A stretch of DNA of 64,000 bases from assembly GCF_033118175.1 (NCBI RefSeq), contig NC_083691.1, forward strand, positions 17,953,001-18,017,000. The letters run 5' to 3'. The DNA comes from Dama dama (Eukaryota; Chordata; Mammalia; Artiodactyla; Cervidae). Below, in pieces: positions 1 to 12,645 of the stretch (the stretch's first letter is position 1; every line of letters starts with the position of its first letter). The notes beneath the pieces are model-generated. The model worked only from the letters and a program-made list of their open reading frames with translations. It had not been told where the DNA came from and searched no databases. Both the position numbers and the translations under genes were made by a program.

Positions 1-1705
1 GGCCTGACATGGCCTGGCTGTAAACACAAGAGCTGGTGGGTGTGTTTGCCGATTCACAACCCTGTACCCTGCTCCTTGCACTGGCTCATGATTCTTAAAT
101 TAATTATTTACATGTTTTTAACTCCTTAAAAATATAAAATAGAATGCTGTTACATATTAAATTATAACACACTGAAGAAGACCAACACATAAGCCTACGT
201 TGGCAGGTTATACTGGCTTTTTGTTTCAGTTTTTTGCAGGCTTTTGAAATAAAGTTTCTCCTCCATCTTCATGGATGTATTTAAATTCCTTCACTATTTT
301 AAAATACAGGCTAGCACTTTTCTGCTAACAAAATTATGCGAACAAGACACTACTACTACTCCACTCCACATGCCTGAGCATGGAATGCAAAAGCCAGTTA
401 AAAAATCGCAATAATAATGATGTGCTTCAAGTGACAGGACCTCGTCAGAGAAGCAGCTCCCAACACTTCATCTATTATTAAAAAAAAAAAAAAAAATGTG
501 AGCAACAGTTAGATTATATTAATGAGTCACTTAAGAAGTAAAATTCCCAATTAAACTTTCACATTTCTGAATTACATTAATTGAAAATATCCTACCATTG
601 CAAAGCAAGTTTAAAAACTGGTTACCATCTACATCTACTCATGATTGAGAATTTTCTTGATATTACATCGCCAAAACTGAGTACAGAAACAAATAGATGC
701 GCAAACCAATGCAGAACTGCAACCATTGTCCATACACTTCAATTTTAATAATCTTCCAAACAGCTCATTTTCCCAACTGAATTTATCAGGAAATGTTATA
801 ATTTCAATTAATTTCTATTCATTCTGCTTTATTTATTGGGATGCAGCATAAGACAGAATCTGCAAAAAGGTTTCCACTAGCAGGGGGATAGCCTGAATCA
901 TGTAAGTGATCAGATGACAAGAAAATGGTGATTTCAAGCTAAAGTAAAGAGAAAACTTCAGTTGAGAGGTTAAGAGACAGGCAACATATTTCACAACAGG
1001 CTCAATGAAAATAGTTATCACTCATAAAAAAGCAAAGTTCGTTTTATATCAAAATGTTATATGATATTTTAAAATATTCCAACAAAAGTAAATAAGATCC
1101 AATTTTCATAACCTTTTAAGGAACACTAGTAACACTGTGAGGTGCTAGAAAGCAATGAGAAAATGTTCATGTTATTGTTGCCTTTAAGAAATCTTAAAAA
1201 GCGTAACACTAATCACAAAGTGATTTACTGCAAAAATCTGCAATAAAACTTTCAATAACAAGCAGAGAATGGAGGCTCTGCACTCAAAGTCTGCCTATAA
1301 ATATGTCTAAGGTTAAACCAAAACTTCTATTATGTAAGTTATCTTAAAACTTTAATGTTTAATTAGCATGGAACCCAAGATCTACATTAGTATTTTAATA
1401 TATAAACACAAATTTGTAACAAGATTAATTTAAAACATTCTTCATATCTACCCTTTTCTCAATCAACTTAATGAAAACTACACCATTCGGATAGTCATTC
1501 ATTTGTTTATGATCATAATTCTCAGTGCTTACAAGTGTCCTGTAAAGCCATTATTTAAATAACAGGAATGAAAGCTGAACTTCAGAGACTAAAATACTCA
1601 TTAAACTCAGGGTCTTTCTTGTTTTCCTGCTATGAAAAAGGGAAAGCAAAATGCATTAGCTCCTATTTCTCGGTCAACCACGTTAACCATGTTTCTGATG
1701 AAATA

Positions 1706-1719
1706 CTGCCCCCTCGTGG
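1706..1719 (-). promoter_or_regulatory. CTCF-like motif
   Basis: Minus strand reads CCACGAGGGGGCAG, one mismatch (G for Y) from the CTCF core. Same orientation as the motif at 11.4 kb. It lies about 90 bp before a Bov-tA fragment but not within it. Confidence 0.4.
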
Positions 1720-1810
1720 ACTTTCCAGACATTGCAAACAGAGGCCACATGCTTCAAGGTTTTACATCAGCATATCTTAGTATTTCCATTAGTAAGCATC
1801 TTCTAACATT

Positions 1811-1953
1811 AGAAGACCCCCTGGAGAAGGGTATGGCAACGCACTCCAGTATTCTTGCCTGGAGAATCCCATGGACAGAGGAGCCTGGCAGGTTACAGTC
1901 CACGGGGTCACAAAGAGTCAGACACGACGGAAGCGGCTTAGCATAGCACAGCA
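1811..1953 (+). mobile_element. Bov-tA SINE fragment
   Basis: Matches the shared Bov-tA body (CCTGGAGAAGG, CCACTCCAGTATTCTTGCC-like core, CATGGACAGAGGAGCCTGGC, GTCAGACACGAC). The tRNA-like head is missing. Antisense to the host gene. Confidence 0.85.
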
Positions 1954-2849
1954 ATTTTATTATACATTACTTTTGTTTATTCTTACATTTTGAACAGTCT
2001 TAAAAGAATTTCGCTTTGAAATTCCAAAATTACAAACCTCTAGTGAAGAAATAATTTCAGGAAAAAATTGATCTCTACCTGATCTCTAATGGTATATTTA
2101 ATCTTTTTGACAAATCTGAATCCTTCAACAGTATGTTAATATAAATATGCATAATATTCTTGCTGTATTATAAAATAAATTATAAGCCTGCAGAAGTAAT
2201 AAAATTTTTATTTTACATATTAAAACATATTTTAGAAAAACTGATTTTTAAATAGTTTTCAAATATTTAAATATTTTTAAATATCAAAGCCTTAGTTAAC
2301 ATATTTTGGTTTTTCATGTTAAAGTTAGAAACACACAACTTTGAAACATTTAAAATTCTCTGTTCTACATTTGTATAAAATACTGAAAACAGCATTATGA
2401 GTTTAAATGAGAAAATATTTTAAAAATCAATTTTATCCTATTGAGAGCAAAAGAAAAATTATTTAAAAAGCTACCAAGGAAAAAATTACAGCCACTTAGT
2501 GTACATAAAAATGGTCTGAAGGCTTAAACACACAGATGTACCAGCTGTTTAAGTGACAAATACCACAAGTGATTTTTCTTAAGCTTTCCATACAAAACCT
2601 ACTGCAGTTAGCAGACACAATCAGAACTGAATAAAGCATTGATTTGGGGTTTTACATAAGTTGGTAAGAAGTCTGCCTTTTTTAAATGGAATTAAGACAA
2701 ATTCCATCCTCTTAAAAAATGTCTGCTTTAACTTCCCATTGATACACAATAAATGATCCTAAATATTCACTTGAAAATGAATAAATTATATCTGGAAATA
2801 AAAATAAAATTAGTTCACTTCTTTCTAATATCTCAGACCAGTTGTCTAG

Positions 2850-3083
2850 CTCTGTAGTCGCAGACAGCCTGCTGGCTTCTAGAAATAGGCCTGGGGAAGC
2901 TCCAGCAGCTACAGCTGTGTGGTCTTAGGTAACTCCCACTCCCTGCCTCCCAGAGTTATGGATATTAAATGAAATAATCTAGGTAAATCCATATATTAAG
3001 GGCTCAAGTAATAGCACTAGCTAGTGCTTTTTTTTAACATGTGCCCAGCATGTAATAAACTCTATAAATATTCAGTGAATGAA
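2850..3083 (+). mobile_element. MIR SINE (old)
   Basis: Diverged but in order: AGCTGTGTGGTCTTAGGTAA (the MIR core), TAAATGAAATAAT, and the tail GCCCAGCATGTAATAAACTC followed by ATATTCAGTGAATG. Confidence 0.65.
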
Positions 3084-4258
3084 CACAATCAAAATGTTCA
3101 GTATAACAAAAACAGAGTCCAGCTAAGTCAAAGGGCCTTTCTGAACAATACTGAAAACAGCCAGTAAACAGAAACAGAAGTGAGAGGAACTTGTCTAAAA
3201 GCGTGCTGATACGAAGCAATTCCAAACTGTGGCATTCATAAAACGATCATGAGTGTAAGAAACCTTATAAATGCAGCTGAACAGGGAAACGCCTATGAAA
3301 ACACTGCTTTGATTTTTACTATCACCTGACAAAAGGCAGAATCTACTAGGTGTTAGCTGAAATATGTCCTCATTCAATCTTTGTGTTCTGAAAACTTTCT
3401 GTGTGCCTCACCCAGGGATCCACTGTTGTAATAACAAAGGAAAGTGTTCACCTACATTTAGAACCAAAGAAGGACTACTCTGTATGGATAGTATTCTTTT
3501 CAAGATAAAATGTGCCTTCTCACTTACCACGTTCCCCTACACCATGCTTTCCCCAAAGCAAATGTCATCATCATAATTCTTTATTCTTTCAGAAATACCC
3601 ACACCATCTACTCTATGTCAAGAATGTCTAAAAAACAAGGAATTCAGCAAGGTTTAAGGAAGTTACACTTCATGGAGTTATCAGTCTAATTCAGGAAACA
3701 AATATTAAAGAAACTGCAATGCAAGTATCTATTAAAGATACTGAATGTTGCTAGGCGCCTGGTAGCAATGATAAAACAAAGAAGTTGCAAAATACATAAA
3801 TAAACTCAAAAAACACTCAAACATGTCTCATTCTGTTTCATTTTTTTTTCTCCAAACAAAACTAGAGATATTTTTCAGGCCTATCAAAATAAACCAAAAA
3901 AGTCTGCCCTTCACCTTTACTTATCTTTAGGAACCTGAGTTCTCCAAGTAATTTCCACAAAGACAATGAATAAAAATAAACAACACACAACAAGAAATGC
4001 ATGTTTAACTGTCAACACTACATCTGTTTACAGGCATCTTTGTTCATGGTTCTTTGAAGGCTCAATCTTCATGTGAAACCTTGCAAATATACCGTTATTT
4101 ATTTTATCCTGTTAAAATGCGATTTCTATTTTAGATTTTAATCTTTTTTTTCAACACAAACCTACTTAGGTTCCTTTTTTATATGGAGAATTATTTCATG
4201 AGCTTGCAAAGAATTTGATGAGTTATTTTTTTAAAGATAAAAAAGAAAGTAGAAAAGA

Positions 4259-4455
4259 AAAAGTGAAGTTGCTCAGTCATGTCCAACTCTTTATGACCCC
4301 ACGGACGGTAGCCTATCAGGCTCCTCCGTCCATGGAATTTTCCAGGCAAGAGTACTGGAGTGGGTTGCCATTTCCTTCTCCAGGGGATCTTCCTAACCCA
4401 GGGATCGAACCCCAGTCTCCCACATTGCAGGCAGATGCTTTACCGTCTGAGCCAA
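4259..4455 (-). mobile_element. Bov-tA SINE
   Basis: Nearly complete Bov-tA in reverse: starts TTGCTCAGTCATGTCCAACT, contains the reverse of the central body and ends in the tRNA-like head region (GCAGGCAGATGCTTTACC ... GAGCCA). Same strand as the host gene. Confidence 0.88.
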
Positions 4456-5305
4456 TAAAGATATGATAAAGTACTGAAATTCTGAAAAAAGTGTTCACAT
4501 TGTATGTACATTAAGGGCAAGAATGTTCTGAGAATAAAAATGGAAGTAACAATTACATACAAGATAATAAATTATTAACTGTGGAATGATGACAACACCA
4601 ACACCTATCAAGAATACAGAATTTCATTAGGATTCTCAAACTACCTACAAAAAACAATAAAAGGGCATGCATGAAACAGTACTGGGAATAAATATTTATA
4701 GTATCTCAAACCTAAATGGAAGAAAAAATCATCAGTACAAGAATGAACTTCGTACCACCAAGAAGATAAGACAATTTCCTTACAAATCTAAACTATCTAG
4801 CGTCCAATTTTTTATGTTATTCAAATTCATAACTTCCATCCACATTCAAAGGAAACAAGCCTGTGCATAGTCTGGGCCACGTGATGGGGTGGGGAGAGTA
4901 TCAGAAATAACCCAGAACTTGAAGGAAAGAGGAAGGTAGTTAGTGAGAGCAAAGAGAGGTGTGAGGTAACTAGAAGTGATAAAACTAAGCTTATGAAAAG
5001 TTTGGCTGAGTATCAGGAAGGAGTATCATCCAACATGATGTTTCATTATGAAAAATGTTGTAAGCACAGAAACACTACTCCTTGAATAGTTTAAATATAC
5101 TGAACTTTGGATAAATTTTATAAATTAGATGTCTATAGTGTCTACTCAGCAAATAGCTATTTCACGGAAATGGAAATGGCTACCATTCCGAAGCTCTCTC
5201 AAAACTTAATTGCTCTAAAAAAATCAAGTACCAAAACAAAGGACAACATTATCCTTACCACAAGCCTAATTCTGACCACATCATTCTAAGTAAAAGACTG
5301 GCTGA

Positions 5306-5789
5306 CATTAAAAAGAATACATTTGAATTAGTTCTAATGAGATGGATAAAACTGGAGCCCATCATACAGAGTGAAGTAAGCCAGAAAGATAAACACCAAT
5401 ACAGTATACTAACGCATATATGTGGAATTTAGAAAGATGGTAACGATAACCCTATATGCAAGACAGAAAAAGAGACACAGATGTATAGAACAGACTTTTG
5501 GACTCTATGGGAGAAGGCGAGGGTGGGATGATCTGAGAGAACAGCATCAAAACAAGTATATTATCAAATGTGAAACAGATCACCAGTCCAGGTTGGATGC
5601 ATGAGACAAGTGCTCGGGGCTGGTGCACTGGGATGACCCAGAAGGATGGGATGGGGAGGGACGTGGGAGGGGGGTGCAGGATGGGGAACACATGTAAATC
5701 CATGGCTGATTCACGTCAATGTATGGCAAAAACCACTACAATATTCTAAAGTAATTAGCATCCAACTAATAAAAATAAATGGAAAAAAA
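5306..5789 (+). mobile_element. L1-BT 3' end, 5'-truncated, with poly(A) and target-site duplication
   Basis: Contains the ruminant L1 3' region (GAGTGAAGTAAGCCAGAAAG, TATGTGGAATTTAGAAAGAT, GGTTGGATGCATGAGACAAG) and ends with TCCAACTAATAAAAATAAAT plus poly(A). Flanked by AAAAGACTGGCTGA (5292-5305) and AAAAGACTTGCTGA (5790-5803), a 14-bp duplication with one mismatch. Confidence 0.85.
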
Positions 5790-7504
5790 AAAAGACTTGC
5801 TGAGAGTGTCAAAACAGACATTTGAAGCAGTACCTTCATGGAAGCTATTTTTTTTTTTTCATGGAAGCTATTTAAATTGATCTTTCAAAAACCTGTATCA
5901 TTGCTTAAAATGCTTAATACTAAAAAATATCAGAAATAAAGTTTTATACTAAAATATCTCAATGGGGTCTAAAACTCTGCAATAAAAGTAGACAGAAAAT
6001 CTTTATCTACAGTTTTTATTTTACTCCTTTTCTTCTTACTAAATGTATGTTAACAAAAAAAACCCTCAAATGATCTAGACAAAAGCTTTTAGCTCAACAC
6101 ATAATTGCAAGAAAATTACAATAATTGTACCAATTAAAATAATCTTGAATGAACAGTATGTCATCTTAATGTTCCAATGGTTTATAGAGGGATCTACTTA
6201 ATTAGCTGAAATTGCTTTCCAGTGTTAGTATCAAATGTCATTTGTTAAAAGTTGAACAATTTAGAAAATAATTTAACAAAGCAATTTTACCAAACACCAA
6301 GAACCAACATTTTCTTTTTCAGCTGAATAAAGCAAGCAGATGTGTCATCAAATTGCTATAAAAATAAATGAGGCTTTTTATGGATTAAAAAAATTTTACT
6401 ACTAGTGTTAAAAATACTATTTTCTGATTGTTTTTACCAAATCAGATTTCTTTAATAAAATAAATGAATATCAATTATATACTGCTGCTTTCTGTCTGCC
6501 ATAAATAAAACTTTTTATTATTCAAATGACAAGCAATAGCATCAAAGAACTCAACTATGGTTAACTAGAACAGTCATCTGAGTTATTCTAACATATTCCA
6601 ATATGATTTTTTGATATACTGATCAAACTGTCTCCCTATAGTTTTTCATTCAAGATCACATTAAATTAAATCAATTCCTTAATGAACTCTCAAAGATTCT
6701 TACTAAATTGTCTTTTTCTTTCCCTTAGAATAGCTACAAAACAGTATTTCTAAGTATCTGCAGGCATAAAGGACACAGTCATTTCTTATAAAAAAAAAAA
6801 GACACATCTCAAAGTCACTCTGCATTCTACCCATTCATGGATGGCAGGCCCACCAAGAGCTAAAGTATAAAATAATAGATTAACTTAATTGCAAAGTTCT
6901 CATTACCTCATTATACCTCCAATATACAATAGTCTATATTTACAGGCATAGAATATTCTCACTGCAAAAATTCACTCCACGCTATTTTTCCTATGATTAA
7001 AAATAAAAAATATACTTTCCCCCAAAACTTTTGACAAATGTTTTATTTAACAAACAGGGCGAATTTTTACCATTATCTTTAAACTACAGGTGATAATATA
7101 TTTTCTTTTGTTTGTATGATATATTTTAACTAATTAAAATGTAAATTTCTGAGAATTTCCTTGAACATTAGGAAGTCGTGTAAGCTTGAGGCTCAAATGC
7201 TGGAAATTAGCGTTAAAAGTTTTAAAAGGGCAAGTAATTAGACCTTTTAAAAGGTCTCTTAGCAAAGAACGTTAGTTTTAGCCTGAAAAGCTTTCTATCA
7301 TCCAGAAAGCAGTGTTTCGGCCCATTATTGATAAAACTTGTTAACTGGCTAATTGTTTGAGCCATCACATTTTTACTTTATTCCAGTTGCTTCAAATGTG
7401 TACATTTTACTTTCAATCAGAATATATATTCCTCATATACTTGAGTGATGAGGGACAGAAGATATGTTGCATATAATTTACCCTCTAATGGTTTAGGAAA
7501 TAAA

Positions 7505-7550
7505 GTGAGTGAGTGAGTGAGTGAGTGTGTGTGTGTGTGTGGCGTGTGGT
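7505..7550. repeat. (GAGT)n/(GT)n microsatellite
   Basis: GTGAGTGAGTGA steps pass into (GT)n, then GGCGTGTGG. It abuts arm A of the inverted repeat. Confidence 0.95.
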
Positions 7551-7566
7551 AATGATGTCTTTGGGA

Positions 7567-7639
7567 ATGCTGAAGTATTTAGGTGTGAATACACTTTCAG
7601 ATGGTTTGGCAAAAGAAAAGGGTATGTATGTGTGTAGAT
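7567..7639 (+). repeat. Inverted repeat, arm A
   Basis: Pairs with 8187-8260. The arms share about 70 positions with a few 1-2 nt indels and one substitution. Sequence resembles the 3' end of old L1 elements (ATGCTGAAGTATTTAGG, ACTTTCAGATGGTTTGGC). Confidence 0.9.
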
Positions 7640-8186
7640 ATGTATCTGTAAGTTCCTCAAGAGCATTAGATGCTTTGCATATTTGTCCCTCTACCCTACC
7701 GTCCTCAGGCAGGCCCTGGAACACATAAAAGCACAAAGGACACAATCTGAGCCCTAACCTACAGTAAAGACCCACACTAAACACACTTCACATGAAGAAA
7801 ATTAACTAGAATGGGTACAGTAATGAACAGTGCACCTTCCATACCCACATGCTCCATACCTTTAGAGATACTGGCTGATTCTGACATTAGAATCAACCAG
7901 TGAATAACACGTGGTTTGTGATTCATTCTGCCACCATGGAGCAAAATAGTAGTTTTTTTTAGAACTTTCAGAAGAGCCATGTATAGATACATAATGATTT
8001 TCAATTTGGCATGTGTGAAAAGGTTATTAAAATCACAGGAATGCACTAAGGAGTACAGCTCTTAGATTCATTTAATTCAAATTATGTCCCTAAGTAAAAA
8101 TGTTAACAAAGCATTTACTGAACAGTCACTGTGGAGAATAAAAGGCATGGGAAGAGGAAAATTTTTTAATAAGAACCAGGTACTTC

Positions 8187-8260
8187 ATCTACACACACAT
8201 ACATACTTTCCTTTTGCCAAACCATCTGAAAGTGTATTTCACACCTAAATACTTCAGCAT
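8187..8260 (-). repeat. Inverted repeat, arm B
   Basis: Reverse complement of arm A at 7567-7639 with a 547-bp spacer. Immediately to its right, a 16-nt unit AAGGATATTAACATTA is repeated twice (about 8291-8325). Confidence 0.9.
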
Positions 8261-8609
8261 GAATGTCCCCCAAACACCCTTCGCATACCAAAGGATATTA
8301 ACATTACCCAAGGATATTAACATTAACTCAAAAACTCAAATTCCCCAACTGCCCACAAAATGCCCTTCAGTGCTCTATTCTTCTGATAGATTCCAATCAC
8401 TGCTCACACGCTGCATTTGGGCTCTGGGATCTCTTCAGTCTTCTTCAGTGGCCAATATGGAACCTAAGCCAGTTGCCTTGCAGAGTGTTTCACATCTCAG
8501 ATTCATCTGGCTGTTTCCTCACAATTAAGATCACAGTAAAACATGGCTGGCAACAAGAGCACATAAGTGATGTGGTACATTCTACTGCATTTTATCTAGA
8601 GTCACACGA

Positions 8610-8797
8610 GCCTGATGCTGGGAAAGGCTGAAGACAGACGAGAAGAGGGTGGCAAAGAATGGGATGGTTAGATAGCATCACTGACTCAATGAACATGAAT
8701 CTGCACAAATTCCAGGAGATGGTGAAGGACAGGGAAGCCTGGCGTACTACAGTCCATGGGGTTGCGAAGAGTCAAACACAACTTAGCGACTAAACAA
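8610..8797 (+). mobile_element. BovB LINE 3' end
   Basis: CCTGATGCTGGGAAAGGCTG, GGTTAGATAGCATCACTGAC, AGGACAGGGAAGCCTGGCG and TTAGCGACTAAACAAC match the last ~190 bp of BovB. Noncoding relic. Confidence 0.85.
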
Positions 8798-9476
8798 CAC
8801 AATGCTATGCCTCCCATTACTGATGTCAGACTTGACTATTTGATTAAAACTGGCGACAAGTCTCTCCCAGCAAGGGCATTTCTTCTGTGGTTGCACATAA
8901 CCTGGGGAGTGACACTTTGAGATCACATGTGCCTCGTATTCCCCAACAACTTCCCCCCAGTGGTTTTTGCAACCACTGATGATCCTTGCTTGAATCAATG
9001 ATTATATTGGGGATTAAAAAATGATAATTTTTTAACTTCACTCATTCCTTCTACATTTATTAGCTGGCATTCTAAAACAAAGAATTATTCCTTGTTTGCT
9101 CTCTTCTAAGCATTACTATGGACTCCTGGATTTTTTTTTTTTTTTTGGTTGATATGTTATAACCCATTACTATCATTTTTCTTTGTGAAAATGGGCCCAA
9201 GTTTGAAAGGTTCTCCTTCAGACTACGTCCTGTGGCTATCTGTGCAAACTCTGCTGTCCTCGAACACATCCTTCCTTGGTTCCTGGCACAACAATGCAGA
9301 CTCCCCTTGAGCTTTCCCTGCCTCAGACCTGGAATTAGCCATTTCTCCAAGGAGTCCAGCTCCAGGTCGGCTCACAGTTTGGGGATATTTTTGCTCCCTT
9401 TCACTGGGCAAAGCAAGGGAAAACCTCATTTTAAATTATGAGTTAATAATTTAACATTTCCAAATCCAATCTGCTT

Positions 9477-9624
9477 TCCAGATGGCTCAGCAGGTAAAGA
9501 ATCTGCTTGCAATGTAGGAGACACAGGCAACCTGGGTTCAATCCCCGGGTCAGGGAAGATCCCCTGGAGGAAGGAAATGGCAACCCATTCTAGTATTCTT
9601 TCTTGGGAAATCTCATGGACAGTG
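9477..9624 (+). mobile_element. Bov-tA SINE, head and body
   Basis: Begins with the tRNA-like head (GATGGCTCAGCAGGTAAAGA, GGGTTCAATCCCCGGGTCAG), then the body up to the GAGAAGACTC junction where BovB-type sequence takes over. Confidence 0.85.
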
Positions 9625-9982
9625 GTGCTGGAGAAGACTCTTGAGTCTTCAAGTCCCCTTAAACTGCAAGGAGATCACAGTCAATCCTAAAGGAAATCAA
9701 CCCTAAATATTCATTGGAAGGACTGATACTGAAGCTGAAGTTCCAATACTCTGGCTACCTCATGTGAAGAGCCGACTCATTGGAAAAGACCTTGATGCTG
9801 GGAAAGACTGAAGGCAAAAAGAGAAGGGGGCAACAGAGGGTGAGATGGTTGGATAGCATCACCAATTCAATGGACATGAATCTGAGCAAACTCCAGGAAA
9901 TAGTGAAGGACAGGGAAGCCTGGTGCACTGCAGTCCATGGCGTCACAGAGTCAGACACGACTTAGTGACCTAACAACAACAA
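9625..9982 (+). mobile_element. BovB LINE 3' fragment
   Basis: TCCTAAAGGAAATCAACCCT, GGAAGGACTGATACTGAAGC, GATGCTGGGAAAGACTGAAG and a CCTAACAACAACAAAA tail match the terminal BovB ORF2 and 3'UTR. Directly joined to the preceding SINE, giving a composite element. Confidence 0.85.
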
Positions 9983-10379
9983 AATTCAATCTAATACCAC
10001 AGTGCTCTTCCTAATTTTTTTCCATTCAATATTGGTATTCCCTCCTCTCACAGAGAAAACACTGGCTTCCAAGAATATCAATTTATTCATTCATTTACTC
10101 TGTCTTACAATACACATAAAAAGACTTCAGGAGTATAATAATACCATTAGCAACAATAAACCTACTAAGTTCAACATTTCGTTGCAGCTAATTTTGTCCT
10201 CAGTATATTCTATTAAGAATAAAGAGTCAAGAGAAAACTGAGTTCCAAGATGTTTGAATTAATATTTTTCTGTGTGGTTATACTATCAGTTTCATGTATC
10301 ATTAGCATCAATTCTTCCTGTTTGTATTCAATATTAGGGTTTGCTTTTTTCTATCCTTTTTGAATTAGTTTTTTTAATA

Positions 10380-10950
10380 TATGAAAGGCAAACCATATAA
10401 AAATACACATTCAGAGTACATCTCATTCCCCATCTAAGCATCATCTTCAGGTAAACATTTTTATTAGTTTGTTTTTTCCTTCCTGTGGGTTGTTTTATAT
10501 TTTCACAAAAAATAATACATATTTACATCTTTATATGTAGATGTCCTTACTCCCCCTTCTTTCTTACACAAATAGAGCATGTTATATACTCTCGCACTTT
10601 GCAGTTTTCACTTACTAATGTATCCTTACAATTTCTCCATATCAAACCATAGTTTTTTTCTCATTTTCTACAGTTACAAAATACTCTATTGTGGTAGATG
10701 TGCCATAATTTATTCAACTAATGTTTCTAAAAACATGCAGTTAAGTTATGGTGCTACAGATAAGGTCACAATAAATAACCTTGTATAAGTGTTGTTTTAT
10801 CACTGTGGAGGTGTGTGTTCAGAGTAAATTTCCACAGTGGGATTGCTGGGTGAAAAAGTAAACACATATTTACTTGTTCCCCATTGTTATCTCCAGTATT
10901 GGCAGCAGGGCCTAGTAGACACTTAATAAACTTTTTCTGATTGAACTGAA
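10380..10950 (+). mobile_element. Old L1-related sequence and MIR tail
   Basis: TACTCTATTGTGGTAGATGT, ATAACCTTGTATAAGTGTTG and GTGGGATTGCTGGGTGAAAA fit an ancient L1-type interspersed repeat; 10895-10950 (GCCTAGTAGACACTTAATAA) resembles an MIR tail. Family assignment uncertain. Confidence 0.4.
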
Positions 10951-11422
10951 TCAAGAATTTTTCTGAGAGTTTTAAAAACCTTTTGATATTTTTACATCTC
11001 TCCTGCTTCTATTTCCTGAGGACACAGACTCTCTCACCAAGTCTCACCCTCTTCACAGAGCATGCATGGGGCCGAGGGCTGAACTCTAAGCATATAGCCC
11101 TTAAAGCGTGAACACTGGTCAATGTTTTTGTACTCCTGAGACACAGGAAACTTTTAGGCATCACGTTCAATTACATGAAGGTGAAGAGACTGACGAGTCC
11201 TATTCTGCACCAAAACCTAAAAACTGTGCTCATCCAGCAAACATTCATTATGTAGCACCTGTTACAATGCAAATGTTTATTCATGAAACAAAACAACAGT
11301 CTACTACACAACCAAGGAAAAAAACAATCATGTATCTCATAATAAAAAGAGGATTTCTAAGATATCAAATGGCAGATGTATCCAGTAACACTGCTCTGCA
11401 GGCCCCTGGCAGCTGTGGATCA

Positions 11423-11436
11423 CTGCCATCTACTGG
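11423..11436 (-). promoter_or_regulatory. CTCF-like motif
   Basis: Minus strand reads CCAGTAGATGGCAG, matching the CTCF core CCASYAGRKGGCRS at every position. Located in intron 22, outside the ruminant SINEs. Occupancy cannot be judged from sequence. Confidence 0.45.
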
Positions 11437-12482
11437 AACACCTACTTCACACAGCTCACACAGTTTACACTGATTAATGTAACATAAATTGAACATACAA
11501 CCTCAAGAGCTCAGGTGTGTAGACGAATATTACAACCATCCTCTATATTCTAAAATCATGAAAAATGGGGATTAGAAAATAATGAAAACCATATGCTGAT
11601 AATACTCAAGGAGAAACTATTTGGAATTTTAAAAGTTTAATACAGAAACTCTACACTGAATGGTTGGTCAGGTTTACTATATCATTTACATGTTCAAAAT
11701 AATGCTTCAATTATACTAAGTTTTATACAATTACATAGCTCCTTTGAATTGCATTTTTTCCTAAGAGATACCTTTTATTTAGAGTTGTAATTGAAAGCTA
11801 TGACGGTATTAAGTATTCTGGTAAACAAAGAGGATTATAATTTTGTTTGTGAATTTGACAAGAAAGTGGTACTCTCAAAACTTGACACTACACTGAGCCT
11901 TGACTGCATGTTTTCCCAGAAAAAACTTAATCAATTTCTTTATCAGAAGTAGATTTAAAAGTATTTCCAATGACTATAAAAGAACAATAAATTCCTTTAC
12001 TGTTTAGTGCAAAGCACGTTTACCAGCCCGTATTCACAGTTCCCCAGGTCTTCCAGATACAAAGCTGTGAAAACACCTGCACTAATGATTTGGAAAATGA
12101 GACCTCCTCAACATTCTATCAAGACACTTAGAATAAAAAATAAAATGGACATTAAACAATGTTTCAAGGTTTGTCTTTTGTATATTTAAATACATAAATC
12201 TAACAGGACTATTAATTAAACATCTTTTATCATATAGGTTACACTGAGAAAGAAAGAATCTATCCAAATAAAGCTGCAAATTTTACATAATGGGATATAT
12301 ACCTGTGCTAATACAACTCTGAAATTATAATGGAAAAATTACTAATGAGAATGATTAAACTCAGAACTCTACATTTTATACATATTATTTTGCATTCATT
12401 TTGCTTTGTATGCATTAACTTTTTTCTTAAGAGTCAACTCAATTTAAAACAAATTTAAATATAAAGAGGTAAGATAAAGTAC

Positions 12483-12645
12483 CTTTCATAGATGGTTTTT
12501 AATGTCATTTGATCTGGGATGCCTTCAGTCTCTTCCAAATACAATATGAGCCATGAAGTTCTGTACGGCCACTGCTCAGTTAGATTGATCCAGCTAGCAA
12601 GCCTATCCCAGTTGAAGCTTATCTGATTGGCTCTCAGTAATCGTC
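12483..12645 (-). CDS. KIDINS220: KIDINS220 exon 22: residues 950-1003, last exon in window
   Basis: 163 nt, phase 1 in, phase 2 out. GRLLRANQISFNWDRLASW, INLTEQWPYRTSWLILYL, EETEGIPDQMTLKTIYE. It closes the KAP NTPase region. Acceptor AAG; donor GTACTT is the weakest of the set (no A at +4, no G at +5). The next exon must supply one base to complete an Arg codon and was not found in the remaining 12.4 kb. Confidence 0.95.

Larger units (their letters stand above)
1..12482 (-). other. KIDINS220: KIDINS220 intron 22 (5' part), no exon found
   Basis: AT-rich intron beginning at the exon 22 donor and running off the left edge. I looked on the minus strand for the next expected coding segment (ISKNIP..., with a one-base Arg completion) and saw none. 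It holds MIR, L1, BovB and Bov-tA copies, a GAGT/GT microsatellite, an inverted repeat and two CTCF-like motifs, listed separately. The stretches 1-1810, 1954-2849, 3084-4258, 4456-5305, 5790-7504, 8261-8609, 9983-10379 and 10951-12482 show no further feature I can name apart from the two motifs. Confidence 0.8.

Noticed and set aside
1..12482. Further KIDINS220 exons (23 onward)
   Set aside because: I looked for a phase-2 acceptor followed by the expected coding sequence on the minus strand and saw none; absence is by eye, so a very diverged small exon could be missed.
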